Assembly: GCA_905250125.1 (NCBI GenBank)
Contig: CAJNOL010000497.1
Location: forward strand, 42,296 to 106,295
DNA from: Rotaria sordida
Lineage: Eukaryota > Rotifera > Eurotatoria > Philodinida > Philodinidae
DNA length: 64,000 bases
Direction of reading: 5' to 3'
Shown one piece after another: positions 17,244 through 30,089 of this stretch. Below the pieces are notes generated by a model. It had not been told where the DNA came from, ran no database searches, and saw only the letters and a program-made list of their open reading frames with translations. Position numbers and translations under genes: made by a program. Each line of letters opens with the position of its first letter. Position 1 is the first letter of the stretch.

Positions 17244-17620
17244 AAATGTTGTTTTTTTTTTGAAATCATTATTAGCACATGTGTTGCACCATTAGAACTA
17301 TTGATCTATTTTTTTTATATTGCTATAAAACGTGCTTCTAGAAAGATCAACATATTGTGTGAATGGATAGAAATTATTTGCTACATATTCTATGCAATAA
17401 AATTAATCAATAAATAGGTTATTATGTCACTATAAATGATTTTCATTTTATTTTCAATATATATTAGTTTTCATATGGAGTTATATATTAAAAGAAAAAA
17501 TTCTTACATCTATATAGTATTTACTGATCCTTAAAAAATTTGATAGTAAACGGAAGTATAAAGATGTTTAATAGACAAATGTTTATTTGATCTATGTTGT
17601 GTGTGTGTGTGTGTTTTTTT

Positions 17621-17623
17621 CAG
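17621..17623 (+). promoter_or_regulatory. Splice-acceptor-like CAG just before the TTLL12 start
   Basis: A GT-repeat and T-run end in TTTTTTTCAG at 17623, then six bases (ATAGAT) and the ATG at 17630. The frame is open further upstream, but only into GT-repeat sequence, so the ATG at 17630 is preferred. The site could receive a spliced leader or end a 5'UTR intron. Confidence 0.45.
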
Positions 17624-17629
17624 ATAGAT

Positions 17630-20600
17630 ATGGAATATAATCATGTTGAACATGGTGACGTACTTGTCAGTGGAAATTTACTAAATAGTTTTGTTGATTT
17701 ACATCGATCACAACTTGAATTATCTGGTGTACCTCAATTATTCTATCCTACTCTATTTGATAAACTTAAAAAGCAGGTTAATTAATAATCAGAAAAAAAA
17801 ACATGTATGATTAATCTAATTTATTTGAATAATAGATTTTTGATGCTGGTGACTATTTTGGTATAACTGAAGTGGAAAATGATGAAGGTGAAACTGTTCA
17901 ACGTAGAGTATGTGTAACTAGTGAACATAATCTACTCAAAGATGATCCTTCAATGTTAGTTAAAACGATATCTTTTATTGAAATATCGTATTTTTTCTTT
18001 CTTTTTTTTTTTGTTACAGGATCTTTCTTATTGATCATGCATATACTTATCGAATAAATAATATTCGAAATGAACTTGAACAATTACCTGACTTAGTCGA
18101 ACGACTTTCTCGATTAATGTTAATATCATCAGATGAAGAAAATAAAATTAATGCTATTATTGAACATATGTGGAAATTTAATCATACATATACATTAGCT
18201 ACTAATGAAGGTAATGCTGAAGATCGTGAACCTTATTGGTATATTCGAGATGAATTTGGTTCGGCTATTGAACATTCTGATCAAGCTAATGTTCGATTGG
18301 TACCTTTTCTTTCAATGATTGATGGACAAATGTATACATTATTATGGCTTATTAAAGATATTAAATGTAATGGTATGTAACTAAGAAGAATATTTTTCGA
18401 TAAAATAATTTAGAGAGAAAGATTATATATATATATATATGCAAAGTTGAGAAAAATTAAGGGATGCATCGAAAGTTTCTAGAAAAAATATTTGACTATC
18501 TGTCGTGTATTTAAATGCATTGAAACAAGAATGAGAAGTAGTGTATTAGAATTAGAATTTTGTACTCTTTTAGAATATATACTTAGAATTTGTCGGTGAC
18601 TTTTGACTATTGAACTATAAATGAATCTTGAAAAGACTTTAAAATTTGTTATTGGAGGTAAATACTTCGAATAAAACTTGTTCCAGATGTGTCACAATAT
18701 TTAATCAAATATATCAGAAGATACAAAAAATAATTCCCTACAGAATGGTATATTTGAATAAAATTTTTTGCAAAGATACAGCAAAGACTTTTATAAAGTC
18801 TATCGTGAGAAAAATGACCTTCTGTCATTTTTTAGCAGATTAACCAAAACTTTCCATTCTTGTGTGGTTTTATAGAGCAGAGATCATCTTGAAGGTACAA
18901 TATACTTACAGAACTTATTTGATGTAGACTTGTCTTCAGAAAATATTTTTAGTTCTATCAAGATTTACTTATAAGTCAATATTCAAAAGTCAGACCGAAA
19001 AATTTCAAGCATATATTCTAAAAGAGCGCAAAATTCTACTTCTAATACACAAGTTTTCACTCTTTTTAAATGCATTTAAATACACGAAAAACGATCAAAT
19101 ATTTTGTTTAGAAACTTTTGACTCAATTTTTATTTATTGTTTTTTTTTCTATAAAATGATATAATGTATAAATCATATTTTTCTGAAATATTTTTAGAAT
19201 CAGTTACTGTTGATTATGTCTGTGGAATACATGATGAAGTAATACGACGTGCTAAACTTGTTCCTTGGACTGAAGATGATCTATCAGGAGATATTGATTA
19301 TCAACAAACAGAACCAAATGAACAATATTTTAATGTATTTTTATATTTATTTTCCATTTATTGAATCATATTATTGTTAATTTTGTTTTTTAAATATTAC
19401 ATAGACAGGACGAGAAAATGAAAGTCTTCCATCATCTGATAATTATCCTAGAATTGATTTAACTAAACTCAATCGAACAATTAATGTCTATACTGATATT
19501 GAACTTGTTCGTAATCATTTAATTGATAAACGTTTTCAATTAGTTGAAGATTTATCTCAAGCCGATATTATTTTTACAAGAAAACATTTTAAAGATTTTA
19601 AGTAAATAAAAAAAAAAAAGTAATATTTGATTTTTTTTTTGTCAATTGATTATTTTCTTAGAAATTTATGTGAAAATACACAACAATTCATAAATCAATA
19701 TCCGTTTGAAAATGTAATTAATATCAAAGATCTTTTAGCGGTTATTTGTCGTCGAACATCATTACCAATTGATAATGAAACACTTCAATCATATCCATTA
19801 TGGTTACCAACAACATTTAATTTAACATATGAATTACCAAAATTTATTTCATACTTTCAACATCGAGAACAAAAGTAAGGAATTTGGTGTTTTTTAAGAA
19901 TAGTTTTTCAATGAAAATTTCATTTTGAATTTAATAATAGAAACTTAGATAATCATTGGATTGTTAAACCATTTAATTTAGCACGATCAATTGATACACA
20001 TGTAACGAAAAATCTTAATGCTATTATTCGATTAGCTGAATCAGGTCCAAAAGTAAAATATTAAATTTATTTTTAATCAAAAACACAGTTCCTTTTTTTT
20101 CTAATTAGATTGTTTGCAAATATATTGATAAACCTTTATTATTTGATCGTGAAGATAGTGGTTTAGTTAAATTTGATATTCGTTATATTGTTTTATTACG
20201 TTCATTAGAACCATTAAAAGTTTATGTTTATAAAAAATTTTGGCTTCGTTTTGCAAATAAGTAAAGAATAGAGAAAAGTTTTTTTTCTTTAAATATTAAT
20301 TTAATTTATTTTAGACCTTATTCATTAGATAATAATTATGATGATTATCAAGTTCATTTCAGTAAGTAAATAACGGATGGCTCATAAAGAATGGAATACT
20401 TTGATTTTTTCTTTTTTTTTCCTGAAGAAAAAAACACAATTTAAAGACACTATTTCTAAACTTATTCGATAAAGAATTTTTCGCTCTACAAAACTATCTA
20501 TTTTGCTCTTCTTCTGGAGCAGAAAAATTGAAAAGATTGACAGCCAATGAACTAAGACTGTCCGAAAGTAAAATACTTAATAAAAATATGTTTAAATAAC

Positions 20601-21622
20601 AGTTCCGTTGAAATTCAAAATTTGCTATAAGATACGATGTGAAAAGGCTAAAGATTTTTGTTGTTCAATTTACATGTAGCATCATTTTGTTCAGAATTAA
20701 ATCTTGCATCTGATGACATCATTCATAGAGTACGGTAACTTTTGAAAATACAAGTTTCGAAAACGCATTCAAAATAACATACCATCAGATGTTAGTTCCA
20801 AGTGTTTTACATCTGAACGGCATCATTAGGAGCCTTGAGAAGATCTTGGGAACATAGAACATAAAATTCTCTATCTATTGATGAGCATAAGCTTGCACAA
20901 ATCGTTAGATGTCCACAGAAAATAGCAGGAGATTGTAGTTAGGTAGTAAAGCAGCTGTGAATCTTTTCGATTTTTTGTTGATAAGAAAAACTAATTTAAA
21001 AAATGAAATTCACATTTTTGTAGTGCGCAAAATTTTCTACAGAATGAGCTTAGAATGGTGCCTTTAAACAGTGTTTCCGTTCTTCAAAAACGAAAAATCA
21101 AACTTTCCGATTATTTATGAACGACCCGTTAAAATCAACTTTTCCATCTAAAACAAAATTTTTAGCGGTTATGAATTATCGATATGCACAAAATTTGAAA
21201 AAGATTACATGTGAAGAATTTATACCTTTATTTGATAAACAACAACAACAACAACATCATCTTAAATGGTCTGATGTTCAAGTATGAAAATAAAACATGA
21301 CTAGTTGAAATTTGACTATTTCATTGTTTCTTTTTTGTTTAATATTTTGAAGGAAAATATTTTTTCAATGATTCATCAAGTATTTGAACGTGCTATATTA
21401 AGAAAACCACCATGTGGTATGTTATCATGTCATAGATCACGTTCAATGTATGCTATTGATTTAATGCTTGATAAAAATGGTCAACCATATTTATTAGAAA
21501 TGAATTTTATGCCTGATATTGAACGAGCTTGTTTATATTATCCAACATTTATGGATGATATATTTTGTACGCTTTTTCTTGATGAATCAAATAGTAATGT
21601 TATTGATATTTCATCAAAATAA
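17630..21622 (+). CDS. TTLL12: Tubulin--tyrosine ligase-like protein 12
   Basis: TTLL12 is a conserved member of the tubulin tyrosine ligase-like family with an N-terminal SET-like region and a C-terminal TTL domain; its ligase activity is disputed. Exons joined in phase give family blocks in order: [13 protein letters not shown] (about 17840), [12 protein letters not shown] (about 18022), [47 protein letters not shown] (about 19950), [16 protein letters not shown] (about 20170), [13 protein letters not shown] (from 21166), MYAIDLML and [13 protein letters not shown] (about 21450-21530). The C-terminus ends FCTLFLDES..., as in the family. About 11 exons; two introns, 18373-19197 and 20362-21165, are about 800 bases and each holds a transposon-like inverted-repeat element, while the others are near 50-75. 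AATAAA at about 21703 is a likely poly(A) signal. Identity is very secure. Confidence 0.95.
18471..19120. mobile_element. Long-arm foldback element inside a TTLL12 intron
   Basis: Bases 18471-18635 and 18955-19120 are imperfect reverse complements over about 165 bases; shared pieces include CGTGTATTTAAATGCAT and CTTTTAGAATATAT. The centre (18636-18954) has no coding frame. This is the form of a non-autonomous DNA transposon with long inverted ends. I could not find a target-site duplication, so the superfamily stays open. It fills most of the 825-base intron 18373-19197. Confidence 0.75.
20373..21129. mobile_element. Tc1/mariner-like non-autonomous element in a TTLL12 intron
   Basis: The left end ACGGATGGCTCATAAAGAAT and the reverse complement of the right end ACGGGTCGTTCATAAATAAT are similar, and both continue to a TTTGATTTTT run. 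Each end is bordered by TA (20371-20372 and 21130-21131), the duplication left by Tc1/mariner transposition. The 757-base interior has no transposase-like frame. Without it the host intron (20362-21165) would be about 45 bases, the usual size here. Confidence 0.75.
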
Positions 21623-24600
21623 AAGACATTCAGAGCATATTGTCAAAGATAATAACTAATAATGGTATATATTTTGTTTTTCTTTTTATAAAGTTTTCCG
21701 AAATAAAGATTAGAATATTATGATACACACTTGGTAATAATTATTATGCTGTAGCAAGTATTGCTTTCAAAATAAAATGTATGCCGGCAACATTTCATGT
21801 AGAAATTCAAAAATACGATCTTGTTGTAAATGTAGGATCCTATAGCGAATATTCACTAAAACAGGTCTTTATGCACAAACTCTTTTTATCGTAAACATAG
21901 TTTAATAAAATCTACAAAATGTACTAGGTGTCAAACTAAAATAAGAATCAAGACCTAGAAATGGTTCTTCGTAAGTCTAATCATTGAATCTTTTCAATTA
22001 TTGTTATTTAAAAAGTCAGACAGAAAAATTTCGAAATTTATTTATGCAAATAAAAGAAAAAGCATTGAGGACTCTTTGATTGTTTATTAAGAAAATTAAA
22101 GTCCGCAAAGTTGGTAGATAAATTGAGCTGTAGAAAATTATAATAAGATTGCGGCAATGGGAAAAAAGTTGATTGTAACCGAGACAATTATTGATTATTA
22201 CCAATAATCAAGAATCAAACTTTTTCTCCCTTGGATATTTTCTACTATATGAAAATCTTAGTGGAAATATTTGAAAACACTTACAATCAGTAATAAATTT
22301 TACACCTTATGTATGACAATAAGAAGCATTCGAATCAGAGACTCAATTGATCTTACGTGATAGTAGCTTGTATCATTACATTGAATCTAACCCTGGTATG
22401 ACATTCCTGTTATTTGATATTTACAAGAAAAATATGAAAAGTTAGTTATTTTGTTCTTAAACATATAATTTAATGTAATTTATGTTAATGCATTCATTAT
22501 TGAAAAGAAGGTTACAAAAGTCATTGAAACGTATATTTAGAAAGCTTCGAGTTAAACGAAGTAAATAGAATCAGAATATCTTCATGATTATTTGTGTTGG
22601 AAAAGTACTTTTTATTTTATATAATCAGTTCGATTTCGAAGTTGAAGGTTAATAGATGGAGATGTTAAGCTATAGAGATGTGTATAAATAAGTGATGTGT
22701 ATCAATAGATCAAAAATCTAATTTGTTGTTATTGTCTAAGTATAGCTCATCTATCTAGTATAATATTGATATTATATATTTCAATTATTAATCATGAACT
22801 AAAAATTCCTGACAACACAAAAGTTTCAGATAACATTAAGACAAAGTTATTTAATTATAGGAATAACAATAATTGACAGCTCAAATTAGATTAAGTACTC
22901 ATATTGCATCCATCTGAACCATCGCCTACGAAATTCTATTATATATCAGCAATTTTTATTACAAGTAATATTGCGCAGCTGAGCAATACATTGATTTCTG
23001 ATAGCCAATCATATTTTCAAGAGATCATAGATTTCGACCCTTTGCATGTTGATATAAGAATGATCTTTGTATATGTGTATGTCGAAACTATTTAATCTGG
23101 TTCAATCGCTTTTATACTAATTGACTGTTATTGTATAATAAAAAAAATAGCATATGAAGGTCAACTGTCGATGGAATGAAACGCACAAATATTGTCCATG
23201 AAATTTTATTACTTGTACGGCTAATGACTAGAACGCTTTGAATCTTAACTATAGCATTGATTTTGGCCGATTTAGCCGATTCTAACAAACATAGATATTT
23301 TTCATTATCGATTTCTTAGAGTGGAGGAAGTTTCAATTTAAGACTTTTGAATTGTCGTATTTGACTTTTAGTTCTTTAGAAAGAGCTCTATTGCAAATGA
23401 ATGATCGAAGACAATTTTAAAACTTTCAAGATTTTCATAGCATAATTTTAAATGTTTGAATGAAGTGAGTTAATTAATAATAAAATCGACATTTATTTTC
23501 TATGAAAATAAAAAAGAAATTATTTATTTCATATCCAATTAAATCAGACCATTCAACTATAGATAATTTTGTTGTTCTTCTAAACATGAGATTATTAAAA
23601 TTTGCTAATGTAACACATACCAACTACATAGTTTCACATATTAATTATTTTGAATAACGGAAAAATTTAATGATTGATGAACAATGAGTACGCAAACTTT
23701 CAGCACTGAGAAGTTAAGCACATCAAAAACAATCAAGATGAATATGAAGTTTATAGAAAGATCAATAAATGTATCAGAGATCGAAACAAATACGAAAATT
23801 TTCATTCTAATTCAAAATCAAATCGTATCGAGTTATTCGAGTGAATTTCAGTTTTTGAAATATATGTGTTAATGAGATCAAATATTAAAATTTAAATAAG
23901 AAAATATAATAGGTTTAATCTCTTCTCTTTATTGTAACACTCGGAAGTGCTTACAAGGAATATTTAAAGTATTCACAGTTGTTTGATTCACATGACCATG
24001 AGCTATATACCAAGCATATAAGAAAGCGCAATAGATTTATATAAGACACTGCATTTAGTATGTAAAATGTGCTGACAAAAGAGATAAAAATAGTAATAAG
24101 AAAAAGAAAAAAGGAAGCATGAATGACGAGATAAGTAGAGAAAAGAGAGAGAGAGAGAGCAACAATCAAACAATAACATGGCATACTTCACATAGATAGA
24201 AATTCAAGGCATTAAACAAGCAGTGATTGATGTCTTTGACGCATTTGTTTGGCTTGTTTCATTGAAAAAGAATGCTCGAGGTGATCATTTTTTTTTTTCA
24301 TTTACAAGATGCATCTCAATAAAATATATCACGGTAAAAGGGCGAATGACTTAAAACTGATTTTTCAATTTATTCTAATCTTTTCTTTATGTATATATTT
24401 TTACATACTCTTCTAATGACTCTTCATTTGTTATTTGAAGAAGATCTGTTGCTCGAGCAAAGGATCAGCAATGAGCCATTCGCAATTCGTTTCCAAATTT
24501 TCTTAGAAGTAATTCTCTTTGTGCTTTGAGTAGAAATAGATATGACGAAAACAAACAGGCAAAATATGGAAACCTGTAAGCAAAAAAACGTCTTTGCAAG

Positions 24601-27600
24601 ACATCTTATCTGTCCAAGTAAAACGTAGATATTTGAATCCTTGAACTATTTCTAATCTTTAACTCTTCATATAGATGTCCACTACTAAATCTTGTACTTA
24701 TACGTAGAAAACCTACATTACCGTTTTAGACAAATTAATTGATTGTTTCAATCTCTTGAGATAATTAATTCGCTATTTTGTTACATATTTTTGTTTTTTC
24801 TTCTTCTAAAAATTTAATATGAGTACATTGAGATCATCAGCAAATATGTGACTAGAATAAGTACTTACATATGTAACAAGATCACAATAATAGAAAATGA
24901 ACAGATATGAGCTGAAACTATTGTCTTGAAGCAATCCAAAAGTGAACGTAAAATATTTTCGATTTAGAATAAAAATGAAAAATTTGATTAAGATCAAATA
25001 TTGTAACGGTTTATGAATTCTTTTTTACTATATTCAACGAGTTCATAAATAGATTGATTGTCTCCAGATATAATGAATTTATATTGAAGAAAATATCATA
25101 TGAAAGATTATAAACAATAAGATTATCAACAAAGCTATCATTCATTTTCAATGATTCGATTGTGATATGATATATATTGAAGTATCTTTGTACATAAATA
25201 ACGAAATATTAATTAATGATGAACATCAATTAAATATCGACCTTTCGCAAAGTAAATTATTACAGTAAAATTTGTCATCAACATTAAAAAATGAAAAATA
25301 AAATTTCTACAAATGTCAAATAGAACAGCAAAATAATAAAAACACAAATATCTTTTTTTTCTCCTTTACATTTCACTAAGCAAAATTTGGAAAAGATAAA
25401 CATTATTTCTTCCTATTGCATTCAATTAACAAGAATAGATGTATGTAAACTTCTTCTTTTCTATAATCAATCAGTCAAACTTTGAGATCATGACTACATC
25501 ACAACGAAATAGTCCATATCTTTTCTTATTCTATGTATTAGATAACAACTTTGTCGGTAATCACAGTTGAAAATTATTGTTATCGACTTAGCCGAAATCT
25601 TCATTATACTATCAGTATCATGATAGTGACAAACGTAGTTTTAATGAGCATCGAATGTGGTTGAAGTTTTTTATAGGAATTTGTTTGATTTTTTTATGGA
25701 AAAATTTTATAGCACTTTGGGAAACGATACTTATGGTAAGTTATTAAATCTTTGCTTTCGAATGAGTTTCTATTTTGATTTAATATGTAATATTCGAATA
25801 AATGACCTATAAAGAACATATCAATTGATTTTTATGAAAATTCTTTTGTAAATAAACTATTGTCTATTACATATGTGTGACGCTGAACATAGAGTAGAGA
25901 AGTAATTATAACTAAGGTATTTTTATACATAATACGTCGTACATATTTATTAAATTATTTCATATGTTTCAAGGAGTTTCTTTTTCTTTGTTATATGAAT
26001 ATTGAGAAGAAAATCCGAAAATTTTTTCTCATGATAGCATACATGTGTAAATCTATACATAAAATAAATTCTTTCATAATAATGATTTATAACAAAACAA
26101 AGAAACCGGATATTTTTATACTATTAACTATTTTTCCATATACTAACATTATTCTCTCGATTGAACGGAAAATCATCCAAAAAAAGAATCACTTCATATT
26201 TATTTATAAGTGTTGAAAATAATACACTGATTGAGAATGAACATCTTTATAGATTATGATCTAATAGTGACAAGACATCTAATTCTGAATAAAATCATTC
26301 AATATTTCTAAATGTTCTTTTACGTCGACTTACGTTTTAATGATGATAATAGGAAAAATAAAAATATTTAAATGATGATTTTAGATTACGACATGTTCTT
26401 CAATGAGAGATATAATGTAGTTATAGTAAGAAAAAACTTAGTTAAAATTTACTTAGATCAATGAAGATGAAGTCTATGAAAAATTTTTCTGCTTAGTTTA
26501 ATCTGCCTTAAAAAAAAAGCAAAATGTTAGTTTTTGATTATTTTATGTTCATTGAAGCGCATGTCGATCTCATTCGATTTTCTTTAAAATTTTTCATATT
26601 TTCATTATAAACGGAATGAGGCGTATCCGAATGTAGGCGAGTCAAGACATTTATATGGAATATATAGTTAAAGATTGAACGACACGACATAATGATTGAG
26701 AAGACATGAAGTGATGTCAGTTCAAGGTTTGTTCCGACTTTTTGAGCTTCTTAATCAAGTTTATCATCAAAATCTCATACCATCTTATTTATCTTCTTAA
26801 TTACACACAAGTGATGATACAACTCTAATGATATGTTTATAAAATAAGAAATATTTAAGATTAAAATAGTTCATTATTTTCATTGAACTATATCAAAAAG
26901 TACTAAAATTGTTTTGATAACATTGAATAGAATCGATAAAATTTTAATACTTACAAGTTTTTTAAAAATTAAATTATAATAATATTTTATTTGAAAGATT
27001 GATTATTCGATAAAGTACATTAAATAATAATTAATCGAATTCATATGTATCTATTTTAATGAACTCCATAGTTAAGATTGAATAAAGATTGTTTCTGTTT
27101 TCTTTTTATTGAAATAGATAGTCAGAAAAAGATCTACTCTATCAAGATTACTTGTAATAATACATCCAGACCTTTTTTTTCCCATATCATTATGAAAATG
27201 AGAATGAGTTCGCGTGTTATCTGGGTTTGTATTTAGCATATCTATTTTTAGTAAAGTTCAATTTTAGTAGGAAACCTTTTATTATGGTTCGATAGATATT
27301 TGAGAGAAATTTTTAATGAAAATAAAAATAGATTGAATCATTTTGAGAAAAATTCTTAACATTTCATATACATATGTAAGATTTTGATAAATTATTTATA
27401 CAAAAAATCAAAATCATTTTCTAATTAAATTCAAATGAAAAATTTTCACGTCTATTTAAAAAAAAAATTTATTTAGTTATTTATTTATTAAATATTTTAA
27501 AATACATAGTTAAATGAAATAATTCGAAAATATCCATAGATTTATCTTCAGAATATGTAATAATCTTCATCTATATGTTCAATTATTTGATATCATCACG

Positions 27601-28498
27601 AGATTTTTTTTTAATTTACCATTTTTATGAGAGAATTATTTGTAATATTAATTTTTTGATCATTGAAAATAATAATTTTTTTCCTGACTAAAACATCAAA
27701 AATAAAATCTATTTATCATAAATTTAATTCATATAACATCTTATTTAAATCGTTCAACATCTATACTTTTATTAATATTTTTAATAGTACAATAGATAAT
27801 ACAATCAATAGATCTATTTTAACACGAGAATTACTTCAAACTAATTTCTGGTTATTGAAATCTTTTTTTTTTTTTGTGTTTTCATGAACAATAGTTAATC
27901 TAATTTGTTTATAGTGTGGTCTTGTTACAAGATAATATTCACATTATAACTATGGTTCAATTGTATAGAACACAATTATTTGTTAATTTCATTTTTATTG
28001 AACATATATATATATATATATATCATTACCAGTAAGAGCTTATTTTTTTTTTGCCAACATTGATTGTTACATATCATCAAATCTAAATGTTCGTATAAGT
28101 TTATTTAAACGAAAATATATATAGATCAATGTAGGGTAATATATACAATATTGATTCTTTGTCGATTACGTAGTCTAGTAAATTGATATTATCCAAATAG
28201 AATTTGTCGCATGGGTAATGATATAATATCTCGAATATTTTTTTTTTCAAGAATTCCATTAATATTAATGCTTGATTTTGATTAAATTATTATGAAGAAT
28301 GTAAAAAAAATAAGTCGTCAATAAGTTAATCTGAATAGATTACGAAAATAGTCATCATCATTCAATAGAAATAATGTTTATCAAATATTTATAATGTTTT
28401 TTAGGGTGTGGGTGTACCCACGCCTCAGATTTTATCGACAAATTAAATGTTTATTATTAGAACTTCGTCTATTCACTATTATAAAAATTTATTAACCT
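21623..28498. other. Gene-poor AT-rich DNA downstream of TTLL12
   Basis: Almost 7 kb without a supportable gene. Open frames are all below about 90 codons, start and stop at random in AT-rich sequence, and show no protein-like composition or splice-linked partners. Scattered (TA)n runs occur (for example 28003-28022). Small palindromes such as ACTATCAGTATCATGATAGT (about 25609) are present. The stretch probably contains decayed transposons that can no longer be read by eye. Confidence 0.5.
28405..28428. repeat. Short near-perfect palindrome GTGTGGGTGTACCCACGC
   Basis: A 9-base arm GTGTGGGTG faces TACCCACGC with almost no loop, in otherwise AT-rich DNA. It may be the remains of a compact foldback element or a short cruciform-forming site. 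Function unknown. Confidence 0.4.
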
Positions 28499-28506
28499 AA
28501 TCTAAA

Positions 28507-28653
28507 CAGTGATGAAGCCAGGATTTTGGACTAGGCAGGAAGAATCAATTCTCTTACAGAGCTCCCCGGCGAGATTTTTGAAGAAAACAATACATCTTTG
28601 AAAAATCTCGCTAGGAGGACGCAAACCTCTTTGTCCTCCTAGCCTGATCACTG
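28507..28653. mobile_element. hAT-like MITE, 147 bp
   Basis: The element begins CAGTGATGAAGCCAGGA and ends with the reverse complement of CAGTGATCAGGCTAGGA. The ends fit the hAT end rule (pyrimidine-A-purine-N-G). It is flanked by AATCTAAA (28499-28506) and AATCTAAT (28654-28661), an 8-base duplication with one mismatch. An inner pair, GCGAGATTTTTGAAGA and its near reverse complement, makes a second hairpin. No coding sequence. Confidence 0.72.
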
Positions 28654-29258
28654 AATCTAATACAAGTTCTAATAATTCATCATCATTATTTAAATGACTT
28701 CTTTATAAAAATGTAATTGAATTTCTTCTAGTTCTTTTTTTTTTTTGTATTTTGATCTCAGGTTATCTAATTATTACACTTTTATTTTTGTAATTTTTAA
28801 TCTATTAATTTATACATAAATAAAATTGAGTTTATTTCTTAAAATTATTTTTCTTTTATTGACAACTACTCGATCAACAAGCGTGTCATTGATTTGACAA
28901 CTCTAGAGAATTAGAATATTGTCTTAATAGACAAATTCCATTCTAATCTATTCCAGTATTATTATTTGTAGGTTTCGTTTCAATTTAATATGTAATTTGT
29001 TTTTTCCGCTAATCAAATCTTGTCAAATGATAAAGATCATTATCACATATTTCTCTGTTTTTACTTTATATTTGATTATAATGATAGTTTTTTTTTTGTA
29101 TAGATCCTCATCGATCAAATACTTAATTGACCTAAGCAATTTCATGCTCATATATTTTCTTTGTAACAATAAAGTACTTATAGATTACTTTAATGTTTTT
29201 GTTCATTTCCTGCCGAAATGAAAAAAAACATTAACCTTTATGTCATTACAAAAACATT

Positions 29259-29280
29259 TATATATATATATATATATATG
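29259..29280. repeat. (TA)n microsatellite
   Basis: A pure run of alternating T and A of about 20 bases. Similar runs occur near 7640, 9648, 28003 and 44593, so this is a common low-complexity class here. Confidence 0.8.
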
Positions 29281-30012
29281 TATACGAATGTTATTTTTCT
29301 AATGTTTTAAAACGATAATTGCAAGTGTTCATAAAAAATATTCAAAAGAAAAACAGATTAGATCTCTTTTTTTTTTCTTTCTTTTCATTAGCATTAATTG
29401 ATCGATTCGGTGAGAAGGGTTTAGAAACACACGATTTGCAAATAGAACAATACGAACCAATGTTGTTGGAATGTCCGTGACGAACAATGATTGTTTGTTA
29501 AATTCGGATCGATTTTCCGGAGATATTATTAGAAGGAAAAATATGTACGAGTGTATTTCCTTTAACTAATTCCATTTTCTTTCAGTAAATATAAGTATCA
29601 ATCATTTTCAACATTATCTCAAAAGAATATTTATCCAATTAGAAGAAAACAAAAAAAACAACAGAAGAAGATATGCTTTTAATTTCTTTCGGTCTCACAT
29701 CAATAAGTGTTCAAGGAAAAACAGTAAGCAAACGTTTTTATATCATTGACATTGAAAGTACTTCTTATTCTATTTTTTCTGGTTTGTCGCTTTTTTTATC
29801 GTGCGCATTGATCTTCACCAGCAAAAAAAAACTGAGAGAAAAAAAAATCGAAATAATACGATCTTGCAGTACAATATATAGATAGAGAGATACTTCCTTT
29901 ATTTCCTTTTTCTCTCTCTCCTCCCTCTTGTTTTTTGTCAATCTCGAATCCGATCGGAAAAATAGAGAAAAAAAAAAAGAGAAAAAAAAAGTTCAGAGAC
30001 CAAGATTCACGA

Positions 30013-30020
30013 TATATAAA
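30013..30020 (+). promoter_or_regulatory. Candidate TATA box of the neuropeptide gene
   Basis: TATATAAA stands in a locally more mixed sequence, 70 bases before the ATG at 30090 and about 30 bases before TCGATTGCATCACTT, a plausible start site. The position suits a TATA promoter with a 5'UTR of about 45 bases. No 3' splice site precedes this ATG closely, unlike several other genes in the window. Confidence 0.45.
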
Positions 30021-30089
30021 TCGAGCGACGATACCTACTCTCGATTGCATCACTTACAACAAGTTTTCTTTTGCCCCCAAATCACTATA

